Shown: positions 33,465 through 42,400 of the stretch, in pieces
Layout: every line of letters starts with the position of its first letter
How positions within the stretch are numbered: the first letter of the stretch is position 1
Assembly: GCA_003245635.1 (NCBI GenBank)
Contig: QKCO01000024.1
Coordinates: 1 to 44,434, forward strand
Length of the DNA stretch: 44,434 nucleotides
Direction: 5' to 3'
Source: Treponema sp.
GTDB lineage: Bacteria; Spirochaetota; Spirochaetia; Treponematales; Breznakiellaceae
Notes under the pieces: generated by a model
What the model was told of the DNA's origin: nothing
What the model saw: only the letters and a program-made list of their open reading frames with translations
Database searches by the model: none
Program-made: the position numbers and the translations under genes

Positions 33465-35054
33465 ATGAAGAATACGCCTTCCGTCGCTCTCGTCCTCCAC
33501 GCGCATCTACCGTTCGTAAGGCACCCGGAACATCCGAGCTTTCTTGAAGAGCGATGGCTGTTCGAAGCGATCTCCGATACCTATCTGCCGCTGCTGCGCG
33601 TCTTCGACCGTTTGGAGGCCGATAAGATTCCGTTCCGGCTCGCGATGTCCTTTTCCCCAACGCTGTGCGAAATGCTCGCGGATTCCCTGCTTCAGGACCG
33701 CTACGTGGAGCATCTCGATCGTCTGATCGAGCTCGGAGCCCGCGAAGCCGAACGAACCGCCGGCGACCCGAAAACCAATCCGCTCGCCCGCTTCTACTAC
33801 GATCGGGCCGTCGAGGATCGCGTGCTGTTCGTGGAGCGCTACGAGAAGGATCTGCTCAAAGCCTACGATTTTTACCACAAAAAAGGACGCCTCGAGCTCA
33901 TGACGACGGCGGCGACGCACGCCTTTCTGCCCTTCCTCGCTTCGAACTCCGAAGCGCTGCAGGCTCAGATCGAGCTCGCCCTTTCGACCCATCGCTCCTA
34001 TTTCGGAAAGAATCCGTCGGGCTTTTGGCTGCCGGAGCTCGGCTGGTTCCCCGGCGCCGATTCGCTGCTGCGCTCGTATAATTTCTCCTACACGATCGTC
34101 GATACGCATGGGCTGATCTTCGCCGAGCCTTGTCCTGAGAACGGCACTTTCGCTCCCGTAAAGACTCCGGAAGGCTTGGCCGTCTTCGCCCGGGACCTAT
34201 TCGCGTCCCGCGAGATTTGGGACAGCAAGACCGGCTTCCCCTCCGACCCGATCTATCGCGACTATTACCGGGATATCGGTTTCGATTTGCCTGCCGAGGA
34301 TATCGATTGCTTCCTGGAGCCGACCGGAGTGCGTTCGGCGACCGGTTTCAAGTACTGGGCGGTCACGGGCGGGGCTTCGGACAAAAACGTCTACGATCCC
34401 GCGGCCGCCGCCCGCCGCATCGAAGAGCACGCCGCCGCTTTCCTCGACGCGCGCGCCGAACGGGGGAGGGCCGCCTCCGCCGCAGTCGGGGCCGCCGGAT
34501 GCGCGGTCTGCGCGTACGACGCCGAGCTGTTCGGCCACTGGTGGTTCGAAGGCCCGGCGTTCGTCGAGAAGCTGTTCCGCCTGGCTTCCCTTCGCGACGA
34601 TGTCGTACTCGTTTCTCCGTCGGATATCATCGACGCCGATCCGCCGACGCAGACGGCCACACCGCAGTTCTCGACCTGGGGGGCGAACGGCTACGCGGAA
34701 ACGTGGCTCGACAGTTCGAACGACTGGATCTACCGGCACATGCTCCGTTCCATCGTCCGCATGTCCGAACTGGCCGAGCGTTTCCCCGACGACGGCGGGC
34801 TCAAGGAGCGCGCCCTCAACCAGGCGGCGCGGGAACTCCTGTTGGCCCAGGCGTCCGATTGGGCCTTCATTCTCAAGAGCGGCACTTCGCCCGAATACGC
34901 GCGCAAAAGGGTGGAGGAGCACATCAAAAATTTCACGACGGTATACGAATCGCTCGGCGGGAACTATATAAGCACCGAGTGGCTGACGACGCTGGAGAAG
35001 CGGCACAAGATTTTCCCGCAGATGAACTATCGGGTTTTCCGCCGCAAGCGTTGA
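33465..35054 (+). CDS. GH57 enzyme, probable 1,4-alpha-glucan branching enzyme
   Basis: A 529-residue cytoplasmic glycoside hydrolase of family 57. The N-terminal motif LVLHAHLPFVRHPEHPSFLEE is diagnostic. The catalytic nucleophile is Glu191 (FWLPELGW) and the acid/base is Asp352 (AYDAELFGHWWFEG). The C-terminal helical region (YESLGGNYISTEWLTTLEKR) matches branching enzymes of this family rather than amylases. With DUF4912 upstream it points to glycogen-like storage-polymer metabolism. GAGGA is the ribosome site. It converges with the UPF0164 gene; the stops are one base apart. Confidence 0.93.
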   Translation: MKNTPSVALVLHAHLPFVRHPEHPSFLEERWLFEAISDTYLPLLRVFDRLEADKIPFRLAMSFSPTLCEMLADSLLQDRYVEHLDRLIELGAREAERTAGDPKTNPLARFYYDRAVEDRVLFVERYEKDLLKAYDFYHKKGRLELMTTAATHAFLPFLASNSEALQAQIELALSTHRSYFGKNPSGFWLPELGWFPGADSLLRSYNFSYTIVDTHGLIFAEPCPENGTFAPVKTPEGLAVFARDLFASREIWDSKTGFPSDPIYRDYYRDIGFDLPAEDIDCFLEPTGVRSATGFKYWAVTGGASDKNVYDPAAAARRIEEHAAAFLDARAERGRAASAAVGAAGCAVCAYDAELFGHWWFEGPAFVEKLFRLASLRDDVVLVSPSDIIDADPPTQTATPQFSTWGANGYAETWLDSSNDWIYRHMLRSIVRMSELAERFPDDGGLKERALNQAARELLLAQASDWAFILKSGTSPEYARKRVEEHIKNFTTVYESLGGNYISTEWLTTLEKRHKIFPQMNYRVFRRKR

Positions 35055-35055
35055 G

Positions 35056-36330
35056 CTATTCGAGCTTTTGTATTTCGTCCATCCGGCGGACGAGCTGCAG
35101 GGATCGATCGATCGCCGCGAGGCTTTCCCGCGCGGGGTCGAAGCCGGGGTCGAGCTTGAGCGCGGCGGTCCACAAGCGGGCCGCCTCTTCCGTATTGCCG
35201 TTCGCGTATTCGTCGAGTCCGGTCAGGTAAAGCTCCTCGACCCGGGCCGCCTTTACCGCCCTGCCGTCATCGCCGAAATTGAAGCGGGCCGAAAGGCTGA
35301 CCCGGTTGAGCGGCTGCAGGCTGGTGGTCAGGTCGAGCGTATAGTTGACGTTCAGGTCGATGCCCGCGACCAGGAGTTTGCTGCCGATGCTGATGCGGGG
35401 ATTCGAGCCTCGCACCATGAGCCCTCCCTGCATGTCGATGAACGGCGTTACCGCGACGGAAAGTCCTGTTGCCCAGTATTGAGCCTCGGAGAGTGTGGGG
35501 TCGACCAGATTGAGCGGGAAGGAATAATCGAAGGACATGACGATCGGCCTGATCGGGTGGTAGGAGACACCCATCGTCGCGACGGTGGGAAGCGGATCGC
35601 CGAGCGGCGCCGGACCGACGTTCCGCAGGACAGCCGAAAAGGCCGCGTTCCGCTCCTTCGCGTGGTAGAACTTGAGGATGTTGAAGCGAGTCAGCAGACC
35701 CGCGTCCAGCATGACGGCGAAAGCCGACTGCGAATCGCCCGAGCTCGGATCGACATAGCCGGCATCGTTCGAATAGTCGGGAACCGCGCGGAAGCCCATT
35801 TTCGCGTTGGCTCCGAGCGAAATGCCGTCGAAATAGTAGCCGCGGAAGAAATTGTACGAAAGGTTGGCCACCGCGATCGTCTCGGAATAGTACCCTTTCG
35901 AGGCCCGGTCTCCGTACTGGTCGTATTCAGTGAAGTCGACGTAGAGCCACTTTCCTCCGAGCGCGATTCCCATGTCGCCGAAGCGCTTCGTGTAGACCGC
36001 TCCCTCGACCTTTGTGCTCGCGATCCAGTTGTTGTGGTAGAACGACAGCTCCGAGCGTTTCATCGTGGCCGATCCGGCGGGATTCCATTCGATGAAGGAC
36101 GGGTCGTCGGCCACCGACGAGAACGCGGTCCCCATCGCTTCGGCGCGTCCGCCCATCGGCACGTACAGGGATCTGAAGGAGGTCAACCCGGCGTTTTCAT
36201 CGACGCCGTACAGCTCGGCCAGGTAGTCGACGGTCTGGGAATACCAATCGGACGATATATTGAGCGCGCCTGCCCAAAAAGGTGAGAAGATCAATAATAA
36301 GGCTGCGAGAGGTGATCTCCCTTTCATCAC
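35056..36330 (-). CDS. UPF0164 outer-membrane protein (treponemal FadL-like)
   Basis: A 424-residue protein with a signal peptide (to about residue 22, FWAGALN). The family region includes FRSLYVPMGGRAEAMGTAFS and DDPSFIEWNPAGSATM, the PorV/FadL-like pattern of UPF0164; the rest alternates hydrophobic strands expected of a beta-barrel. FadL-type barrels take up fatty acids or other hydrophobic compounds. The last 70 residues (ARVEELYLTGLDEYANGNTEEAARLWTAALK) form a TPR-like periplasmic tail. The start is GTG at 36330, or ATG at 36327. It is divergent from a secreted repeat protein and a phosphatase. Confidence 0.88.
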   Translation of the reverse strand: MMKGRSPLAALLLIFSPFWAGALNISSDWYSQTVDYLAELYGVDENAGLTSFRSLYVPMGGRAEAMGTAFSSVADDPSFIEWNPAGSATMKRSELSFYHNNWIASTKVEGAVYTKRFGDMGIALGGKWLYVDFTEYDQYGDRASKGYYSETIAVANLSYNFFRGYYFDGISLGANAKMGFRAVPDYSNDAGYVDPSSGDSQSAFAVMLDAGLLTRFNILKFYHAKERNAAFSAVLRNVGPAPLGDPLPTVATMGVSYHPIRPIVMSFDYSFPLNLVDPTLSEAQYWATGLSVAVTPFIDMQGGLMVRGSNPRISIGSKLLVAGIDLNVNYTLDLTTSLQPLNRVSLSARFNFGDDGRAVKAARVEELYLTGLDEYANGNTEEAARLWTAALKLDPGFDPARESLAAIDRSLQLVRRMDEIQKLE

Positions 36331-36347
36331 GATATATTTCCCTTATC

Positions 36348-36407
36348 AATAATATCGCTATTCCCGCGGCCTTTCTATAGCGCGGGATAGACCGTACCGA
36401 TATTATT
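36348..36407. promoter_or_regulatory. Divergent palindromic promoter/operator region
   Basis: A perfect 10-base inverted repeat, AATAATATCG (36348-36357) and CGATATTATT (36398-36407), brackets a second imperfect repeat, CTATTCCCGCG (36358-36368) and CGCGGGATAG (36381-36390). Each outer arm contains TATTAT facing outward, a -10-like element for both genes. Matching -35 elements are absent. Confidence 0.6.
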
Positions 36408-36418
36408 AACGGCTCGAA

Positions 36419-39400
36419 ATGGTAAAAGTCTTCCGCGCCCGGACGCGGTCCTCCGTCCTTGCGGCGATCGCCCTTCTTCTCTTGGCGATCGCGCCGAACG
36501 CCTATGCCGGCGGGCGGAAGGAGGATCCTCTGTCTAAAGCCGATCAGCTGATCGCTTCGCGGCTGTACAACGAGGCCATCGTCGAGCTCACCTCCTTCAT
36601 CAAGCAGAACCCGAACCGCTTCGACGATGCCCAAAAACGCCTGCAGCGGATCATCCGCCTGAGGGAAACCTACAACCAGACCGCCGATGAGCTGCTCGAC
36701 GTCATGGTCAACGATCCGCTCAACGACGAACGGAAGCTCGCGCTTATCAAGCGGCTCGAGGACCTCGAAGCCGCCCCGAACCGGGCCGCCCGCGAATTCC
36801 TGTCGCGGACGAAGGAAACGGCGCTTTTCACCTACAACCGGAGCAAATTCGAGCAGATCATGGGCGAAGGACGCGCTCTCCTCGACCGGAACGCGTATGC
36901 GGCAGCCGCCAGGAAATACACCGAAGGCTTCGTCCTCTATAAGGAAGAGTTCGATGCCGCGAGCTACGGCCCGCTGATCGTATCCCGGGTGGACGAAGGC
37001 CTCCGCACGATCAACGCCCAGGTCGCGCGCTTCCCCGCTTTGGTCGAACGGCTCGAAGCCGGCGCTACCGCTTTCGAGAAAACCTTCGCGGCGGCGAACG
37101 GCCGCGAAGGTCTCTCCCCCGCGACGGAGGCGATTCGCGCGCTCGAGTCGGTGATGTTCGAGTTCGCCGCGGCCCGCAATGCGGTGACCGCCGCGGGCCG
37201 CGGCTTCGAGACGCAGTTCCTGCTTCTGCAGAGCGCCGACAAGTCGCTGACCGACAGCTCCTTCCTACCCTTCGCCTTCCGTTTCGTGCTGGGCCGCAAG
37301 ACCGAAGTCCGTCCGGAAGGCATCATGGGTGCGATGGACACCCTCTGGATCGCGCTCGCCAACCGCGTGCAGGCGGTATCGGCCGCGGCCGCCGATCGTT
37401 CCTACGCCGCGTCCATGGCGCTCCGCGCCGCGGGCGATGCCTCCGCGCGCGAGTCCTTCCTTTCCACCGCCGAGTACGCCGACCTGGCGATGCGCACGAG
37501 CGGGCTCTGGGCGGCAGTCGCCGGCGCGGAAATGAGTCCGGCGTTGACTTCCTACGGCCGCTCCATCATCGCCGGCAAGCCGCAGTCGGCGCTCCGCTAC
37601 CGCTCGCTCAGCCGGCTCGCCAAGCACGAGGCCGCCGCCGAATCGCTCACCCAGGACTTCGGCCGGCTGGCCGCGCGCGCGGCCGAAACGGCGAAACCCT
37701 ATGAAGCGGGGGCCGCCCCGGCCGCCGCGGTCGTCTCCGCAATCCGCGCCGACCGCGCGGACCTCCTCGAATTGGCCGGCAGAGTAGCGGGGCAGATCGA
37801 TCTGGTCGGAACGTACTCCTCGCTCGTTTCCGAGTACGCGGCGCAGAAACTCTTGGGCTCGGAAGCCGTGTCCTACGCGGCGGAGGCGCAGCGGAAGCTC
37901 TCCGTGCTTTCCGGCGCCGTGTTCGCCACGGATACCGATTCTGCCGCCGCGCAGTACCGCATTGAGCTCGCCGAGATCGGCCTTTCGCGGGATTCGGCGA
38001 AAACAGACATGGCGCGCGGAAAGGATCTGCAGTCGGGGACCGCTTCGGCGGACGGCCGATCGGTCCTGAAATATCCGGCCGAAAGCATTCCGGTCTATGC
38101 CGGCGCGGACGAGAAGCTCGCCGGCATCGAGGCGGCGTCGGCCGGCCTCCTCAAGGAAATCGGCGCGGAGAACTCGCGCGTGTCCGGCGACGCCAGGCTT
38201 CGGGAAATAGCCGCGGGCGCGCGGGCTCTGCAGGGCGAAGCCGCCGCGCTCAAATCGGAAACACGCGCTGCCCTCGCCGCGGCCCGCCAGCGCGTGCAGG
38301 AGGCGGAGAGCGCACGGCTCGAAGGGGAGCGGCGCTACGCCGAGGCCCGCTCCGCGCTGGCCCGGCAGAATTTCGACATGGCGCGCGAACGGCTCCAGCG
38401 GGCGGGAGAACGCTTCGACTACTCCCTGTCGATCCAGGAATCGGCGTCCCTGCGGGCCGACCGCGACCGCAGGCTGCTCGCCCTGTCGGCTGAAATCACC
38501 AAGACCGAGAACGAGGTGGTCGTTCGGGACGTACGCCGGCTCATCACCGTCGGCCGCGAAGCCTACTTCGCCGGCAGCTTCGACCGGGCGGAAGATACGC
38601 TTCTGCAGGCGCAGAACCGGTGGAAGACGACCAACGTGAACGACGAACCGGAAGTCGCGTATTGGCTCACCCTGGTCAGGAGCGCCCTATCGATCAAGAC
38701 GGGCCGGACCATCCCCGTCACGGCTCCCCTCTATGCGGAAATGAGCCGCCTGCTCAGCTTCGCCCGGCAGTATTACGAGGAAGGGAAGGCTCTGCTCGAT
38801 GCCCGCCGGAAAACCGACGCGCTGGCCAAATTCGAGGACGCGAAGAAGAAGATCCAGGAAGTGAAGATCGTTTTCCCTATCAACCAGGAAGCGAGCCTCT
38901 TGAGCCTGCGCATCGAGCAGGTGACCGATCCGGACGCATTCAACGCCTCGTTCCGGAAAAAGATAAGCGACGCCCAGGCGAAGGTGAAGGCGCGGCCGCA
39001 GGAAGCCTATTCCGAGCTCCAGGACCTCGCTGAAATCAATCCCCGCTTCCCCGGCCTGCGGACGCTCATCGAGAAGGTCGAGATCGATCTGGGGATGCGC
39101 CTGCCGCCGCCCGACCGCGCCGCGCTCGCGCGATCGGCGCAGCTCACCGCCGCCGCGCGGCGCATCGTCGACGCCAACCTGCGCGGCCAGTTCCCCGTAG
39201 CGCTCGAGCAGCTCAACGAAGCGTTGAAGCTAAACCCCAGCAACGAACAAGCCGTTGCTTTGAAGGACCGCATCCAAGTCGATGTCGGCGGGCAGGCCGC
39301 CGTCGTGCTCACGAATACCGCCGAACGCGAATACCAGCGCGCGGTGCAGGAATTGCAGAAGGGGAACACCATAGTCGCACTCGCTATAGTCGAACAGCTG

Positions 39401-39472
39401 CTGCGCGATCCTCAGAACAAGAACTCGCCGCGCATCCTCGAACTCCAGCGGCGTATCCAGGCCCGGCTATGA
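36419..39472 (+). CDS. Large secreted TPR/coiled-coil protein
   Basis: A 1017-residue exported protein (signal peptide to about residue 30, APNAYAGGRKED). The N-terminal part has TPR-like helices (KADQLIASRLYNEAIVELTSFIKQNPNRF); the middle is long Ala/Glu/Arg-rich helix with coiled-coil potential (about 600-680, AARQRVQEAESARLEGERRYAEAR); the C-terminal 130 residues contain further TPR units (GQFPVALEQLNEALKLNPSN, KGNTIVALAIVEQLL). It is likely a periplasmic scaffold. The ATG has no Shine-Dalgarno sequence and lies 12 bases after a TATTAT. Its stop overlaps the phosphatase start (ATGA), so the two should be co-translated. Confidence 0.75.
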   Translation: MVKVFRARTRSSVLAAIALLLLAIAPNAYAGGRKEDPLSKADQLIASRLYNEAIVELTSFIKQNPNRFDDAQKRLQRIIRLRETYNQTADELLDVMVNDPLNDERKLALIKRLEDLEAAPNRAAREFLSRTKETALFTYNRSKFEQIMGEGRALLDRNAYAAAARKYTEGFVLYKEEFDAASYGPLIVSRVDEGLRTINAQVARFPALVERLEAGATAFEKTFAAANGREGLSPATEAIRALESVMFEFAAARNAVTAAGRGFETQFLLLQSADKSLTDSSFLPFAFRFVLGRKTEVRPEGIMGAMDTLWIALANRVQAVSAAAADRSYAASMALRAAGDASARESFLSTAEYADLAMRTSGLWAAVAGAEMSPALTSYGRSIIAGKPQSALRYRSLSRLAKHEAAAESLTQDFGRLAARAAETAKPYEAGAAPAAAVVSAIRADRADLLELAGRVAGQIDLVGTYSSLVSEYAAQKLLGSEAVSYAAEAQRKLSVLSGAVFATDTDSAAAQYRIELAEIGLSRDSAKTDMARGKDLQSGTASADGRSVLKYPAESIPVYAGADEKLAGIEAASAGLLKEIGAENSRVSGDARLREIAAGARALQGEAAALKSETRAALAAARQRVQEAESARLEGERRYAEARSALARQNFDMARERLQRAGERFDYSLSIQESASLRADRDRRLLALSAEITKTENEVVVRDVRRLITVGREAYFAGSFDRAEDTLLQAQNRWKTTNVNDEPEVAYWLTLVRSALSIKTGRTIPVTAPLYAEMSRLLSFARQYYEEGKALLDARRKTDALAKFEDAKKKIQEVKIVFPINQEASLLSLRIEQVTDPDAFNASFRKKISDAQAKVKARPQEAYSELQDLAEINPRFPGLRTLIEKVEIDLGMRLPPPDRAALARSAQLTAAARRIVDANLRGQFPVALEQLNEALKLNPSNEQAVALKDRIQVDVGGQAAVVLTNTAEREYQRAVQELQKGNTIVALAIVEQLLRDPQNKNSPRILELQRRIQARL

Positions 39473-42400
39473 CGAGGTCTCGCATCCGGGGCGCTCTCAT
39501 CGTCCTGCTCGCCTCCTGCGCGCTCCCCCTGTTCGCGCTCGCGGATTTCTATTGGGAGACGCCGGTTCCCTTCGTGCCGGGAGCCGCGCGCTTCCCCGTA
39601 TCCGCCTCGGCCGGCACTGTTTCGGCGGTCGCGTGGCAGGAATCCTCCTCCTCGGGCGACGATTCCGGCGCGATCAGCCTTTCGGTCGCCGTGAAGCGCT
39701 CCGGCGAGGGGTGGAAGACCTACCGGAACATCGCCGGTCCCTATGCGTTCGCCGGCAGCGAACCGGCGATAACCAGCATCGCGGTCGCCCCCTCGGGGCG
39801 CATTCTCCTGGCAGTCTCCGCGTCCGCGTCGACGATCGAGGTCCTGTCGTCGGAGGATTACGGGAACCGTTTCTCGAAAATCGTCCTCAACGGAGCGAAG
39901 TCGCCCCTCGGCTCCTCCGGAGCCGTCTCTCCGCGCATCTTCGTGCGCGCCGACGGCGGCTTCATCCTGTTCGCCACCATGAGTGCGGATCAAAGTCTTT
40001 CTCTTTTCGCTTCGCGCTCGGACGATGGCGTTTCCTGGTCGTCCTTCGTTCCCTTCGTGACCGAGGAAGGCCTCAGGCTCAACTTCCTGCCTTCCCACAC
40101 GTCGGTCGGAGGCAAGGATTTCGTCGTTTTTCAATCGCTTTCGACAACTGCCCGCCCGACGTTCCAGCTGTACCTGAAATCCTCATCCGACGGAGGCTTG
40201 ACCTGGTCCGCCGCCAAGCGGGTGACTTCGTTCCGCGATGCGTTCTCTCAGGCGACCGATCCCGAACTCTTCGACAATCAGCGGCCGAACCTCGCCGTCG
40301 TCGACGGCTCCCTGTATCTCGCTTGGGAACGGAGGGTCGGAACCCAATCTCCCCAAATCTATATCGCCGAACTCGCCGAAAACGGCGACATCTCCGGCGA
40401 AGCCGACCGCGTGACCGGTTCCGGAGCCTACTGCAACAATCCGCTCGTGTTCGACTATCGCGGGGAGCCGACCGTCGTGTGGTTCGACAACCGCCGCGGC
40501 CAAGACCGCGTATACCTCGCCCAACGCGCGGGCGTGATCTGGCAGGACTACGATCTGACGAATTCTCCGGTCGACTCGGCTTTCGCGCGGCCCGCCATCG
40601 ATTCCGACGGTCTCTACTTATTCTGGCAGTCGAAGCTGCGGAGCACGGACCGGCTCATGTTCCTCGAACCCGACAAGCGGGCGGTTCCTCCGGTGCTCGT
40701 CGCCGACAATTTTACGCCCGGAAAGCGGATCCGCCGCGATACGGCCCGCATTTCATGGAAAGTTCCCGACGATTCGTCAGGAATAGCCGGCTTTTCCTTT
40801 TCCTGGAGCATGGATCCCGACGAGGCGCCGCCAGAAAAACAGGAGGTTTTCGCTTCGGTCCTGCGCGCCGAACGCGTCGCGAACGAGGACGGCGTATGGT
40901 ATTTCTCCGTCCGCGCCCTCGATTTCGCCGGCAACTGGTCGCCTCCTTCCCGCATCGCTTTCGTCCGCGACACGACGCCGCCCGGACGAGTGAATCTGCT
41001 GCTGCCGCCCGTCGATGAAAAGGGTTTCCTCGTCTCGAACACTTTCTCCATAGAGTGGAATCCGCCGCCCGCTTCCGACTTGGCCGGCTATTCCTGGGAA
41101 CTCGAATACGTCGCTCCTCCGAACTTCTTCTCCGCCGCCGCGAAGTTCGCGTCGTTCGACTTTGAAGCGGAGGCGGCGAAACGCTTCCCCCGCCGCGATC
41201 CCCCACGCACTTTTTCGGGTGCCTCGCCCTCGGCCTCCTACGTCAATCGGGACGACGGCATCTGGCGCTTCACCGTTTCGGCCATCGACGAGGTGGGGAA
41301 CGTGGGCGAAAGCGTTTCGGGCTATTTCAGGACCGATAAATACATTCCCTATACCTACATCACGTTCGCCGACGCGAAGCGGGACGATATGGGGGTCCTT
41401 TCGCTGAAGATCGTCGGCCGCGGATTCTCCGAAGGCGGCGCCGTTTCCCGCGTCTTCCTCGATAGGGACGGCCGTCCTCCCTACGACCGCGAGTTCACGT
41501 TGAACGCCGGCGAGTACCGGGTCGAGTCCGACCGTATGATCAGCGGTCTGCGGGTCGAGGATCTGGAGGAAGGGCGGTACCGCATCGGCCTCGTTCATCC
41601 GACGCGGGGGCTCTATCTCACCGCTCCGCTCGTTTCCGTAGACGAATCGGGAACCATCAAATTCGGCGACTTCTCCCGTTCCTGGGAACCCTCGTGGTCG
41701 CCCGCCGCCAAGCGCAGATTCGTGCTCGATTCCGTTCTCATGCTGCTGGCGGCGCTCGTCGTATTCGGCTTATTCGGGGCAGTCGCCTCGGTTCGGGGCA
41801 TCGGAAGCGTTCTCCGCGAAAGCTCCCAAATCCGAACCGAAGTCGCGGCCCTGCTCTCGGGAGAACTTATGCCATCTGAAAAGAAAGCGATCGTCGGTTC
41901 GGTGCGCAGACGGAGCGGCGGCTTGAGCTTCAAGCTCGCGGCGTTCACGACGTTTCTCGTCGTAGCCGTCGTCGTCCTCGTTTCAGTTCCTCTTTCGGTG
42001 CTCATGACGCGGACACAGGAGGAGACCTTGGTGCGCGGTCTCAAGGACCGCTCCCGCGTTCTCCTCGAAAGCCTCGCGTCCGGCGCCCGCGCGTACCTGC
42101 CGAGCCAGAACGTGCTCGAGCTCGGCTTCCTGCCGGCGCAGACCGCGGCTATCCCTGAAGCCCGCTACGCGACGATAACCGGTTTCGGCCGCGACGCGAC
42201 TACCTTCAGCGACCATGTATGGGCCACCAACGATCCGAAGATCGCCCAGAAGATCGATACGGCCGAATTCCGCATCGGGGTTTCCCGCGTCGAAGATGCG
42301 CTGTCTCCGAAAATCGCCGCCATAGCCAAGGCTCTGGACGATCAGGCCCGTTCGGAGGTCGGAGAACTTTCATCCGGCATCGCCGATTTGACCCAGGAAG

